Below are positions 27,599-40,436 of a stretch of DNA of 64,000 nucleotides, in pieces. The DNA comes from Ficedula albicollis. Its lineage: Eukaryota > Chordata > Aves > Passeriformes > Muscicapidae. The notes under the pieces are model-generated. The model worked only from the letters and a program-made list of their open reading frames with translations. It did not search any database and had not been told where the DNA came from. Each line of letters starts with the position of its first letter. Position 1 is the first letter of the stretch. Location of the stretch: assembly GCF_000247815.1 (NCBI RefSeq), contig NC_021678.1, positions 372,001-436,000 on the forward strand, read 5' to 3'. The translations under genes were made by a program, and so were the position numbers.

Positions 27599-28501
27599 CT
27601 AGCTTTATCTTTCAAGAGTTTGAAATAGAAGGAAACATGCTAAACTGAGGGACAATTACAGGTAACTTACTGCACTTCAGAAACAGGAGAGTATTCTCCT
27701 TTGGTCTATTTCATTAACATTAACTCTCAGAAACCTTTTAATAGCCAAGGGGACTATGTTTGTTGATGAAAAGTTCATAAAGGTCCATTAATTCCAAGAA
27801 TGACAAATACAAGAAAGGCTCTGAATGGTCATATGACTGTCAGAAACGGTAAAATGTAAGTTCCAATTCCTATATAAAACAAAGCAAATTGATATGAACA
27901 TTAGAAGAAATTACAGCTATATTAACACAACACCTGCACAATTAAAGTTATTTGCAAAATTGTTAAGATTGGTCCCTGTTTCATAATGATCACTGAATGT
28001 ATTCCATTACAACACAGAAAACTAAGAAGATCAGAAGATTCATCAGTGTAATAAGGTAAAGCCTTAACATCTGTGTGCACTGAATAAATGTTTTAATTAA
28101 AATGAGTAAGAAGCAAGTCTTTCTTTGGTCTGTTACATATTTTATATTGACAGAGTTTTAGATGTCCTTAAGACACTCAGATTTTTGTTCAGAGATTGAC
28201 AGTCCATAGCCAAAGAGCATATTTGACTGGTAAGGGAGAAAAATAGTACTTTTGTTGTGTAATGTCACTGGTGAGATGTATGTCCTGGTCCTGACAGCAG
28301 TGCTGCATTTCAGAACCCTGTACCATTGGGTGGGGCTTTTAATTTAAAATTTAGTGCAGCAGCCAGAACAACAGAAAGATTTTGAAACAAAGAACCCAAA
28401 TGCAAATCAAAGCCAAGTGTGTGTTACTGAAAATAAAGCAGCTGCGTTGGGTTCTGTTCTGTGGGACAAATCTTTGGTATTGGTGTGAGTGGAGCAGAGC
28501 T
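27599..28501. other. Unique non-coding sequence
   Basis: AT-rich sequence with no open frame of note and no recognisable repeat or RNA. It leads into the 44-bp minisatellite, whose first degenerate words (TTGGTATTGGTGTGAGTGG) appear near 28475. Confidence 0.55.
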
Positions 28502-31178
28502 GAGGGTTGGTGTGTGTTATTGCACACAGAGCAGCTGTGTTTGCTGAGGGTTGGTGTGTGTTATTGCACACACACAGCAGCTGTGTTTGGTGAGGGTTGG
28601 TGTGTGTTATTGCACACACAGCAGCTGTGTTTGGTGAGGGTTGGTGTGTGTTATTGCACACACAGCAGCTGTGTTTGGTGAGGGTTGGTGTGTGTTATTG
28701 CACACACAGCAGCTGTGTTTGGTGAGGGTTGGTGTGTGTTATTGCACACACAGCAGCTGTGTTTGGTGAGGGTTGGTGTGTGTTATTGCACACACAGCAG
28801 CTGTGTTTGGTGAGGGTTGGTGTGTGTTATTGCACACACAGCAGCTGTGTTTGGTGAGGGTTGGTGTGTGTTATTGCACACACAGCAGCTGTGTTTGGTG
28901 AGGGTTGGTGTGTGTTATTGCACACACAGCAGCTGTGTTTGGTGAGGGTTGGTGTGTGTTATTGCACACACAGCAGCTGTGTTTGGTGAGGGTTGGTGTG
29001 TGTTATTGCACACACAGCAGCTGTGTTTGGTGAGGGTTGGTGTGTGTTATTGCACACACAGCAGCTGTGTTTGGTGAGGGTTGGTGTGTGTTGTTGCACA
29101 CAAACAGCAGCTGTGTTTTGAGGGTTGGTGTGTGTTATTGCACACACAGCAGCTGTGTTTGGTGAGGGTTGGTGTGTGTTATTGCACACACAGCAGCTGT
29201 GTTTGGTGAGGGTTGGTGTGTGTTATTGCACACACAGCAGCTGTGTTTGGTGAGGGTTGGTGTGTGTTATTGCACACACAGCAGCTGTGTTTGGTGAGGG
29301 TTGGTGTGTGTTATTGCACACACAGCAGCTGTGTTTGGTGAGGGTTGGTGTGTGTTATTGCACACACAGCAGCTGTGTTTGGTGAGGGTTGGTGTGTGTT
29401 ATTGCACACACAGCAGCTGTGTTTGGTGAGGGTTGGTGTGTGTTATTGCACACACAGCAGCTGTGTTTGGTGAGGGTTGGTGTGTGTTATTGCACACACA
29501 GCAGCTGTGTTTGGTGAGGGTTGGTGTGTGTTATTGCACACACAGCAGCTGTGTTTGGTGAGGGTTGGTGTGTGTTATTGCACACACAGCAGCTGTGTTT
29601 GGTGAGGGTTGGTGTGTGTTATTGCACACACAGCAGCTGTGTTTGGTGAGGGTTGGTGTGTGTTATTGCACACACAGCAGCTGTGTTTGGTGAGGGTTGG
29701 TGTGTGTTATTGCACACACAGCAGCTGTGTTTGGTGAGGGTTGGTGTGTGTTATTGCACACACAGCAGCTGTGTTTGGTGAGGGTTGGTGTGTGTTATTG
29801 CACACACAGCAGCTGTGTTTGGTGAGGGTTGGTGTGTGTTATTGCACACACAGCAGCTGTGTTTGGTGAGGGTTGGTGTGTGTTATTGCACACACAGCAG
29901 CTGTGTTTGGTGAGGGTTGGTGTGTGTTATTGCACACACAGCAGCTGTGTTTGGTGAGGGTTGGTGTGTGTTATTGCACACACAGCAGCTGTGTTTGGTG
30001 AGGGTTGGTGTGTGTTATTGCACACACAGCAGCTGTGTTTGGTGAGGGTTGGTGTGTGTTATTGCACACACAGCAGCTGTGTTTGGTGAGGGTTGGTGTG
30101 TGTTATTGCACACACAGCAGCTGTGTTTGGTGAGGGTTGGTGTGTGTTATTGCACACACAGCAGCTGTGTTTGGTGAGGGTTGGTGTGTGTTATTGCACA
30201 CACAGCAGCTGTGTTTGGTGAGGGTTGGTGTGTGTTATTGCACACACAGCAGCTGTGTTTGGTGAGGGTTGGTGTGTGTTATTGCACACACAGCAGCTGT
30301 GTTTGGTGAGGGTTGGTGTGTGTTATTGCACACACAGCAGCTGTGTTTGGTGAGGGTTGGTGTGTGTTATTGCACACACAGCAGCTGTGTTTGGTGAGGG
30401 TTGGTGTGTGTTATTGCACACACAGCAGCTGTGTTTGGTGAGGGTTGGTGTGTGTTATTGCACACACAGCAGCTGTGTTTGGTGAGGGTTGGTGTGTGTT
30501 ATTGCACACACAGCAGCTGTGTTTGGTGAGGGTTGGTGTGTGTTATTGCACACACAGCAGCTGTGTTTGGTGAGGGTTGGTGTGTGTTATTGCACACACA
30601 GCAGCTGTGTTTGGTGAGGGTTGGTGTGTGTTATTGCACACACAGCAGCTGTGTTTGGTGAGGGTTGGTGTGTGTTATTGCACACACAGCAGCTGTGTTT
30701 GGTGAGGGTTGGTGTGTGTTATTGCACACACAGCAGCTGTGTTTGGTGAGGGTTGGTGTGTGTTATTGCACACACAGCAGCTGTGTTTGCTGATGTTGGT
30801 TTCTGTTCATTGACAGCTCTCTGGTATTAGTCCCTGTGTGTGTTATTGCACACACAGCAGCTGTGTTTGGTGAGGGTTGGTGTGTGTTATTGCACACACA
30901 GCAGCTGTGTTTGGTGAGGGTTGGTGTGTGTTATTGCACACACAGCAGCTGTGTTTGGTGAGGGTTGGTGTGTGTTATTGCACACACAGCAGCTGTGTTT
31001 GGTGAGGGTTGGTGTGTGTTATTGCACACACAGCAGCTGTGTTTGGTGAGGGTTGGTGTGTGTTATTGCACACACAGCAGCTGTGTTTGGTGAGGGTTGG
31101 TGTGTGTTATTGCACACACAGCAGCTGTGTTTGGTGAGGGTTGGTGTGTGTTATTGCACACACAGCAGCTGTGTTTGC
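28502..31178. repeat. 44-bp minisatellite, about 60 copies
   Basis: A 44-bp unit (GAGGGTTGGTGTGTGTTATT then GCACACACAGCAGCTGTGTTTGGT) is repeated about 60 times. The phase returns after 660 bp (15 x 44), for example at 28621 and 29281. The first copies are slightly different (CACACAGAG, CACACACACAG), and one odd copy lies near 29090-29125 (TTGTTGCACACAAACAG). From about 29.13 to 30.78 kb I see no change at all. Each unit holds a CAGCTG E-box-type palindrome and two overlapping short inverted repeats: TGTGTG/CACACA around TTATTG, and ACACAG/CTGTGT around CAG. Open frames are short or repetitive and I read none as coding. Confidence 0.96.
30789..30838. repeat. Flank-derived interruption of 44-bp array
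   Basis: The array breaks at GCTGATGTTGG, continues as unique sequence containing TTGACAGCTCTCTGGTATTA, and then resumes at TGTGTGTGTTATTG. The same unique sequence is the true right flank of the array at 31177 onward, 388 bp away, with a few differences (GGTTTCTG against GGGGTCTG, TAGTCCCTG against TAGTGCCCTTG). The end of the array together with its flank was therefore duplicated, by unequal exchange or by assembly. Confidence 0.93.
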
Positions 31179-34100
31179 TGATGTTGGGGTCTGTTCATTG
31201 ACAGCTCTCTGGTATTAGTGCCCTTGGAAGGGAGCAGAGCCAGCCGGCAGTGGCGGCGCCGGGCACTGCCTTTCTGAGGGCAGCCTTTGTGCTCTCAACT
31301 AAAAAACTCACATTCAGAGGTAATTCTTTAAAAGCCTGTCTTAAAGAAACCACAAAAAAAGGAAAAAAAAAGAAAAATAGAAAAAGTGAAAAGAAAAGAT
31401 GCCAGCAATTGCTGGCTGTGGCTGAGTGGTTTCTGATAGGGAGGCTGTAGGCCGGTGGCCTGAAGGCACTTCCAGCCGTGGCGGGAAAAGATTACTATTT
31501 CTGAGGTAATTTTTTTTCTTTCTTTAATCTTTTTTCTGTCTGCTCTGTGTCTTTTGGGGGAATAAATAGTCTTTTTCCCATTTTGGGCCCCAGTGATCCA
31601 ACATTTTGACAGGATCGTGGGGAAAAGCTCTGGTAAAATCAGGTGCCTCAGTGTTCATCCTGATGATGCGGAGTCTTTGTTGAAGAGCAGTGACAACAAA
31701 TAACTTCAGCTAGAGAGAGGAGGACAGAGAAGAGATAAAACTGTTGACAGAAGGTTGTTTCTAGGAGAAAAATATGTAAACAGCACTGGTGGTGGAGCGT
31801 CAGAAAGCTCAGCTAGAGATTTGATGGTCTGTATCATAGCTGGTACCAGCATTGCCTGGCTGGGCCAGATAGCATCAAACCCAGAAAGTTTATAGGTTCT
31901 TACAGGGTAGGAAAATGCAGAATGGTGCAGAATATATTCTCTGTTATAAATTAAGCAAGAGAGCTCAGGTTTTCTGTGGCATATATGATGATGAAATGTG
32001 GTATATGTGACTGTTCTGAGCTGAGTGGTACCGACGCCGTTTTGTTTTCTGCTGCAGCCATTTTGTTTTCTGAGCTTATGAGGTGTTAGTAAGGCATCAG
32101 TATTTTGTGCTGCATCCCAGTGAGCTTGTCTTTATTCTGTTTCCTTTAAACTGAAAGAAATCACTGTAGACTGAAGATGACTTCTCATTGCTTATGAAAG
32201 TCACAGCTTGAAGGGAAACTTCTTAATACTCCTGTTAACATTTCTATTCACAGTCCTGACTGGGAAAAAGGGTGTGCACAAAAAGACCCCCAACTATAAT
32301 GTTTCAAAAGGAGGGTTTGGTGGGATTTTGAGGGGGTTGGTTGTTTTTGTTTGAGGTTCTTTTTTGTTTGTTTGTTTTTAATTATATTTTATTTTATCTT
32401 TGAATGTTCAAGCCACTGTTAGTTGGCTAAGACTCATCTGGCTAGTGTGAGTGGAGTCATGGAGAGCAATCATCTACCTGTCTGTCTTTCTGTTGGGCTG
32501 GATATCAGGCATGAGTCTGGTTGGTGGGAGTAAGATCCCTGTCTCCTGATGTTAGCTCTTCTTCACCTGTCAGATCAGGAAGATAAAACCAAACACAAAC
32601 ACTCAGCTGAGCTCTGAGAGGCATTTAGAGAAATCCAGGTTTGGTTTATAAAAGCAGCTTCTAACTTTCCTGTGGAGCTCCATCTGATGAGCAGGGGCAC
32701 TGTACATTTCTTTATTTCAAAAGCCCAGTGGGAAGAGCGTCGTTTTGACTGCCTATCTGTCTGACATAGGTATCCCCCGGGTTTGCCAGGGGAAGGATAT
32801 GTATTTCATGATTGATACCCAGTTTCCTCATGTGTTAGCTGCCTGGGGCTGACATGGTGTTATTCTTGGGCAGAGGCCTCCATGCTCAGGTTTGTAGGAC
32901 CGCTCTCTGGAGTTTGTTGACCTAGTGCCTCACAGTTGATTTGCCCTGTGGCATAGCTGCCTCTCATGGCATGTCAGCTTTGTCTCTAAAGGCAGCAAAG
33001 CTGAGGAAAAGCGCTGTGTTCCTGTTACATGGAGTGATGGGGGTCAGGGCTGATACCCGCGTGCTCCAGGCACTGCTGGGAGCAGCTGCCCCTGAAACCC
33101 CTGCTACCTTTGCAAATGGAACACACTAGCTAACCCCAGCCTCCAGTGACTGAATGTACATCCCTCCTGTCTCTGGGACCTGTTGAAGGCTTGTGAAATA
33201 CCAAGTATTTGCTGAAACAGCAAACTAAAATGCTTGTGAGGTTTGAGCAGTCACCCAGGAGTGGGACCCCTGCAGTTCAGGCTGGCTTTGTGGCAAGATT
33301 TGTTCATATATTCACAGTGGGTAGAAGTCAGTCCTTCTCTGACAGCCTGGAGCTGGCAAATCCCTGGCCCATGGCAGCATTCACCTGTCTGAGATCTAAC
33401 TCAGGATCCAGCTGGACAGTTTTCCATATGCAGTTCTCACTACTGTACAGAGCTGGTCCTGCGGCCTAAGTAACTTCTTAACTTGTCTCTGAGCATCATG
33501 TTAATATGTGTAGAGAAGCAGGTTTAATTTTTATGTCTGTGCATTTTGGCTGTTCTAAGAAATACCAATTTTAACTGTTCCCTTTAGTCACTCTTTAGTG
33601 ATCTTCATTGCCCTTCCTCCTGAAAGAGCAGTAAGCCAAGCCTAAGTGCCTTGGGAGTGCTGTGCCCAAGAGCAGACACATGGCCAGCTGTTACAGCTCA
33701 CTTCACACAGGGTAACTCTCATTTGCAGCACAGTGTACTGGCCATTTTCTAGAGTTCCCCCCTGCCAGTAGGACTGTTCTGAGTCTTACTGCTCACTTAC
33801 TGCTTACTGCTCTTACTGCTCACAAGTCAATGAACAGCTCAGAGAAAGAGGGAAAATCCCCATTTGTGTTCAGCAGTGGCTAACTGCTTCCTCAATTATG
33901 AGATCACACACACTTTGTGTGAGTGCAGTCACTGAAATGTATCCATTTTCTAATATCTTACTCTTTTCTTCCAGTGAATTGTCCTAGTTCATTTTATGTT
34001 GTGTTAAAACATCCACTTAATCAGTATTAAATGTATTTAAATGCAGCCTTGTGATTTCATTAACTGCCTCATATCTGTTTCCCTAGCACTTCACCCATTA

Positions 34101-34788
34101 TTTCATTGACTGGAGTGGAAGCTGAACTGAGGCTTTCCACAGAATTATTAGCAGGATGAACTAGTCCATACAAGCAACCGTGTCAAATTCGTATTGTCTT
34201 GATGTATGATTAATAGCTTCAGTATAGGCAAAGCGCTGAAAAACAGTTCTCCACACTGAATGAGACTTCTGAAAATAATTAAGCAAGTAATGGTATAAAA
34301 AGACAACTTTTTTTTAACTATTGAGTAAATAATAATAATAGGATCAGTAGAAGTTGCAGAAAAGTGCCCTGTATTTTGTCTTTGACCTTTTGCAAAAAGG
34401 CCAAAATACTATTATTTTTTTAAAGATGGATTTTAAAAAACATCAACCAGATGGCATTGTAAGTTAATATTATTTATATTTTTAAATTTCTAAATTCTCA
34501 ATATATTCCAGTTGATGACAATCCTATGCCACTATAGTAAAAGACATTAAACAAACATGGTGAACATTTATGTTAAAAGCAGTTCAGGTATGAAGCTCTC
34601 TCCCACTGTGGTGGGGAGAATTGGGAAAGGCAGTATTTTGTTATAATATGTAAATAAATATGCAGTATGCAAAATTCCTGTGCTTTGTTAGCTACTTTTG
34701 TCTTTCCCTGGCACATGCATGCACTGTATTTCAGACAACAGCTGTTTTTTCTCACAGAATGGTGCTGACTCTGTTTTTCCTGTTACAG

Positions 34789-34922
34789 TTCTTTGCACTG
34801 TGTTCTGTGGGCTCCATGGCTGAGTCTCCTGGACAGAGAGGGAGTATGTTCCTGTCAGCCTGGGACGTGGCCCCGAGCAGCAGAGAGGTGCCTGCATCCC
34901 ATAGGGAGCCGTGCAGCTTCAG
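34789..34922 (+). other. Possible exon bounded by splice-like signals
   Basis: A pyrimidine-rich tract ending CTGTTTTTCCTGTTACAG lies just left, and the block ends CTTCAG followed by GTGAGA, a good donor consensus. Between them 134 bp stay open in one frame (starting FFALCSVGSMAESPGQRG and ending EPCSF), and the block is more GC-rich than its surroundings. I do not recognise the peptide. The length is 44 codons plus two bases, so it would be a phase-changing internal exon. Such signal pairs also arise by chance, so this could be a non-coding exon or nothing at all. Confidence 0.2.
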
Positions 34923-37900
34923 GTGAGAAAGCACTCGTTGCAGCAGGTGCATTTTAGAGCTGAACTGGCTTTGTGCAAATGTACTAGTGGAAGCTGGTGT
35001 TTCACATGTCTGTGGGCTAAATTACAGCAAAAAGGTTTCTTGGTTAAAAATTCATCATGAAGAACCTTACAGTACATTATGAAACAAGAACTGGTAAAGT
35101 AAATATCAAACAACTGTAAAGCAGTTGGAAATATGACACAATCTTTTTCCTTTCTATTACTGTTTCTAATTTTAATTATTTATTGATTTCTAGTATTAGG
35201 GTTTTTATCTTTAGGTGAGTTGTTATTTAGTATCTCCCTCTTTAGTTTTTGCACCAGTTCGCCTGAAGTAATTTATTTTTAAAAATACCCTAAAATACAT
35301 GGGATATTGGGTTTTTAATACAAGGAGTTTTTACTGGATTGGCAGTGGAAGCAATGATTGACTGTGCTGGCAGAGAGGTTACTATTGCAGTTCCCTCTTC
35401 TGGTCAGAAAATTCAGAGTGGAAATTAAAAGGTAAGAACAATATATTCTTACAGAGATTTGTGTGGATTCATAATGAAATAAAGCCTTATTTACACACTG
35501 AATATAATGATCATGAAACATATCTTTGTCAGAAAAGAAAGAAATTTACATTAATACTTGACAGCCAATGTGCTTGTACACACTTTTTAAAAAAAGTCTT
35601 GCTTCTAAAGGAAAGGATGCTTAGCTAATGAGTTGCAGTAATGATTCCTGACCTTGCTGGTTTGTTTTGGGATCTTTCCTTTTGTTTTTGCTTTGTTTTT
35701 TTTTCAGTAGTAGAGCTTTATGTCTTGAATATTGCACTAGTAGTTTCCACAGTGGTTTTGAAAGTGTGATTGCATTTTCAGCTGATTATATATCAAAAAT
35801 TCTCCTTAGATTTGCTTTTTTATCGTTTCTGGAGAATTACACAAAAAAAATTTAGACAAGTTGAAATATTTTTTTTCTTTAGATACTGTAACACTTGGAA
35901 ATGCTTCTTCACATAGGAAGTTACTGGAATAGTAAAGAAAAAATACTTTAAAAAATTTCAGCAGCTTATTTGTTAAAGCTTTAGTCAGTCAGCACGTAGT
36001 GTACAAATGATGTCATTTCCAAAGTAGTTCCTGTTCTGAGCATCCATGGTGCCCTTCTCCAGAGGCCTTGTCACTGTCTGCTCCAGTCTCTCTCCTGGTA
36101 GGTGTATGTGTGTGAGTGTGGGTTCACCACTTCATTTGAACCTGGACCATTTGTTTTCACTGTCCTCAACTCTGCTTCGCAGCTCTGCCCAAAGCCATGG
36201 CTTCACAGACTCACTGTAGAGTTGTTTCCTGTTCGTGTCCTTCAGATTACCCAGTACCGAGGAGCTCCCAGCTGATTTGTGGTTAGCAGATGTTTTGCAA
36301 AATGTATTTCTTTTCTTCAGCGGTTGCCCATGAGCCTTTCTTTGTGATGACATCATGAAACATGTGAATTTTAGGGCAAAGACAGCACAAGGGAAGTTCT
36401 TGACCAACATTCATGTAGACACTGGAGTGCAGTTCAATGGCAGGGTGTAAGTAAATCAAGAAGCATAATATGCACATATCACATGTAGGTAGCACACAGT
36501 GAGTTGGTTTTGCTCCATTCCATGTTCTTATTTAGCTCAGATAGGATGTGGAAGACATGTAGACTGGAACCAAGAAAGCTGGAAATGGATAGGAATAAGA
36601 AAGCAGAACGTATTGAAACTTATCTGGTTACTTTCTACTAAAAGTCTGAGTGGAATAACGAGTTAATTTGTTAAGTATTTACTGCTGACATTATTTTACA
36701 GTAAGTAATGCCCCAAAGTACAACTTGCTGAAGTCGATGAAAATACATCCATTAACTGTGGGGTTACACGTCAGTCTCTGAACAGTTCTAACATGAATTG
36801 TTACACATCAGTTACTCAACAGTTACAAGCTTCTGCATGATTTTCTGCCTCTCAGCACAGTAGTAGTGGATGGTGACAACTGGCACAGTATTTCTAGATC
36901 CTCTTTAGAAAATCATAGTGATTTTAAAGAGGCTGAGAGAGCTCAGAACAAATCCCAGCAAGGTGTATTGTAGCTGGAAGATGCTTTGTTACAGAAAATG
37001 AGGTTGTTAACCCCATTAGATATGGTGTCAGAATACTGAGGGACCCCTAAAAAGGGGCAGTTTTATAGTAGAGTCCTGGAGTGCTCTTTTCAGGGGTTAA
37101 GTTGATAACTTACAAATTCTTCTGTAAAGGCAGAGGGCAGGGAAAGGGGTGTGGGGGTGGCAGAACTGTTAGAAATCTCTAGAGGCCAAGAAACTGACTT
37201 CATTGTTTCTGTTTTGAATGTCAGCTACCAGGGTATTGGGATAATCTTTGACATTTTGTAAAGTAAAATATCTGAGAGGAAGCAATTTATTGATTTTGAC
37301 TTTGCTCAGAAAACAATTTTTTAAAAGTTTGTTTACTCCTTGCCTTTAGTCAGGACCCTTCCATAGTTTCATTAAGCAGAATCTGTTCTCCCTGGAGAAA
37401 TAAAACCCACAGAAGGATACTCTTCTTTCCTCTCTGAGCAAATCTTTGTCTATGACTAATGTCTCAATTGTATAAAAAATTGTAAAGATCACCATTAACT
37501 TTATCGCTGAACATCTCATTTAAAAAACAATTAAAAAAACATCTTGAAAGATGAAGCTCTTCTGTGTTCTTTCATTGACAGCAAATCTGAAAACATAGTT
37601 CAGTCTTCATAGGTTTCAGTTACAAAATTCCAGGGAGAAGAGAAAAATATTGAAGCTGGCAGTTGGCATACTAGACTTGGAGCTCATTATCTGTATTGTA
37701 GTTCACCTACTGCAACAACTCTTTGTACTGATGTCATTATTCAAAGAATGACAGCAGGTTTAGGACCAAATTTGGGTTAGAGCTGACAGTGGCATTCCAG
37801 CACAGTTTTTCCTGTTGGTGGATGCTGGTACAGGCTGTGCATTGGCAGCACTGGAGAGGTGCTGGTCAAACACGAGGAGTTAGTTGGTTCTGGAGCAGCT

Positions 37901-40391
37901 GCACAGAGCACTTTGCACTTTCTCTAGTCTCTCTCTAGCCAAGTTAGCTGCTTCTCATTCCCTGATATGTCTGAGTTTCCTGCAATTCATCCTCATTGTT
38001 GCAATTCTGATAGATTATCTTTCTGCTGTGTCTTCCTGAATGAGCATTCCTCCTTTGTCACTGCCTTTCAGAGATACCAGCCCAAGCCTTGCTCTGCACC
38101 AGATGGGTACCTTAGACCTGAGCCAACCTCTCCACTTCCCATCTTCTCTGTGTTTCACAGAATAATCAAAATGGATGAGTTTTCTACTCTTCAAATAAGC
38201 ATCCTGAGCTCTTTTAGGCATCGTGTGCCTCTTACTGAAGCTTACAGATGCACATGGATGTGTGTGCAGTGTGTATGCCCAGCTCTGGCACAGGGACAAG
38301 TGCAGAGCCCTCTCTGGAGCCAGCAGCTCTCATTCAGAAGGGGATGACCAGTGGTGCTCATGGCTCTTGAAATGGGGCAGAGTATTCTGCTTACTGCATG
38401 CAAGCTCTGCTCATGCTGTGGGAGTTTGTTTTACAGGGGTTTGATTACTGTCTTATTTACAGGCACAGATTTGGGGCTGGATTTTGTAAGTTTTAGCAAT
38501 ACCACAGCTCTTCTGCTTATCCATCTGACTCTGGTATAAAACAGTGGTGCAATGGGAGACCAAATCCTTCAGAGATTTATTGGGGATGTTATGAACCTCA
38601 GAAATAAAAATAAGGAGTAAAATCCCTTGAGATTTTATGAAAGTATAAAAATGATGGATGTTGTGTTTTTGTACATCTTTTTCTCTGGTTCTGCAACACA
38701 AGGCTGTATATTAATTTGTTAATAGGATCTGATAGGTAGTTTTGGCAAGATGATCTGTAATGCAGTTTGCATAAAATCCAGCCTGGCCAACCAGGTGACT
38801 ACAGGAAGAGCATGAAATGCTGGGTTTTCCATGTGAGTATTCACTAGATATATAAAATACATAGGAGATTGAGATTTTCACAAAATTAAGTCTTGAGCCA
38901 TTTCAGTGGGTCTGCCTTTCAGTATGGTTTGTACAGTGTTTTCCAAGCATTTCTAAGAAATTACATTGCCTCTCTCAGCAAATGACAGTCTCCAATACCT
39001 AGAGGAAAGAGGCAGCACACATAACATGGACCTTTCAGTATTGAGCACTGAGATTTTAGAACTGTTACCTAAAAACATGCATACGCATACAATCTTTGAA
39101 AGGTCAAGGCTGATGAGACTATTTGCATACTTGCAGGTGCCAAAATTACATATAGATTTAAGAGTATATGGGTAAGTTAATGTAAGAAAAATTCACTGAG
39201 AGCAGTTATAAAACATACATTAGCTTATCTCTCAAAGTCTGTACTGAAATCCACTAGTTTTGGTTTTCACATTGAACTGGGATTTGCTCTGGAGATACTT
39301 GAAGGAGAGGTTTCTTCAGTAGTAGTCACTAAAAACATGTCAGCCTCAAAACCATATTGTAATTGCTACCATGAAAATGTATACTAAATTGCTTGTAAAT
39401 CAAAATTTCATGCAACACTACGATCAAGACCCCATCAATGGATATTAGAAATAAAATGTAATGCAAATGGTAAACAACTGTGTATCTAAAAATCAAAATA
39501 AAAATGCATAGTTAATGCAAATTGCCACGGATGAAGGAGAGTGACTGAGGATGATTACAGAGCTCTGTTTCACATTTTGAAGTAATAACCTTTGGGTAAT
39601 ACATTCGTGCTGTTCATAAGGAAAAGGTACATCATAAATTGTTCACAACCCCCTCCTCACTCAGAAATAAAAAAAAAACATTCAAAATACATTTCAGAAA
39701 TAGCATGGTGTCTCTGTGGTCAGGTTCCATCAGCGAAGCAGGAATTTCCAGGCAGTTTGTGTTCATCATCTTGCATAAGCAGATCCTCAGCAGAGTGTCT
39801 CTGGCTTCCCTTGGCTACTGATGGTGGGTCATTTGCTGGGTGTGGGACAGTTCCAGCAGCTGTCAGCACCCTTACAGAGTTTCTCCTTGTGTATTAATTC
39901 ATACACTTTGTGTTTGAGGTGGTGAAAAAAGACAGGGACTGCTTTCCACCCCAAAGCAGCAAGTGTGAGGGGATGGCAAAGACAGCAGGATTGTAGGGGA
40001 TGAGTTTTAATGAATAAGATGTTGTTACAATTATAAATACAAATACCTTGAACGGGTGTCTCATGAAAGGAAGAATGAATGAGAGGGGAAAAGGAGGGAA
40101 CAATAAACTGAAGTGGTTGGGAAAGCTGCATATCTTCATACCTTGAAATGTAAACAAAACTGGAAAAAAATGCTATGAAAGTCAGGGGGTTTAAACAGGG
40201 AGAACTGCATGCTTTAAAACCATAGTGCCCATAATTTTAGTGATAAGTCTTTTTGTAGCAAAACAGGCTGGTTTTGCTAATTTCCTGGCAAGGAATCTAG
40301 AACTAATGTTCCATTCATATAGTGGAATACAAGAGGCATCAGAACAAAAGGAGTTTTACAGTAAGACCATATTTTAGTAGTCTGCATTACT

Positions 40392-40436
40392 ATATACCAT
40401 TTCATTAATATAGCAATATATTGCTGTATGGTATAT
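40392..40436. repeat. Nested inverted repeat (potential hairpin)
   Basis: A 9-bp outer arm ATATACCAT (40392-40400) is matched perfectly by ATGGTATAT (40428-40436). Inside lies a perfect 14-bp palindrome AGCAATATATTGCT (40412-40425). The whole is 45 bp and AT-rich. It could form a cruciform or hairpin, or be the relic of a small palindromic insertion. No target-site duplication was evident. Confidence 0.75.

Noticed and set aside
28502..31178. CRISPR-like or centromeric satellite
   Set aside because: There are no variable spacers, and the 44-bp unit with only about 60 copies and unique flanks fits an interstitial minisatellite better than a centromere.
31250..31450. Small open frame beginning AAPGTAFLRAAF with a lysine-rich tail
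   Set aside because: It starts at GTG, not ATG. The lysine-rich part is just the A-rich low-complexity run at 31.34-31.40 kb. The start peptide comes from a small CpG patch. No family resemblance.
31550..31640. Possible retroviral LTR end: AATAAA followed by GACAGGATCGTGGGG
   Set aside because: A poly-A signal followed by a primer-site-like phrase drew attention. However, I cannot match it to a tRNA primer site, find a second LTR, or see internal retroviral reading frames.
34327..34341. AAT microsatellite
   Set aside because: Only about four or five repeats, too short to be notable.
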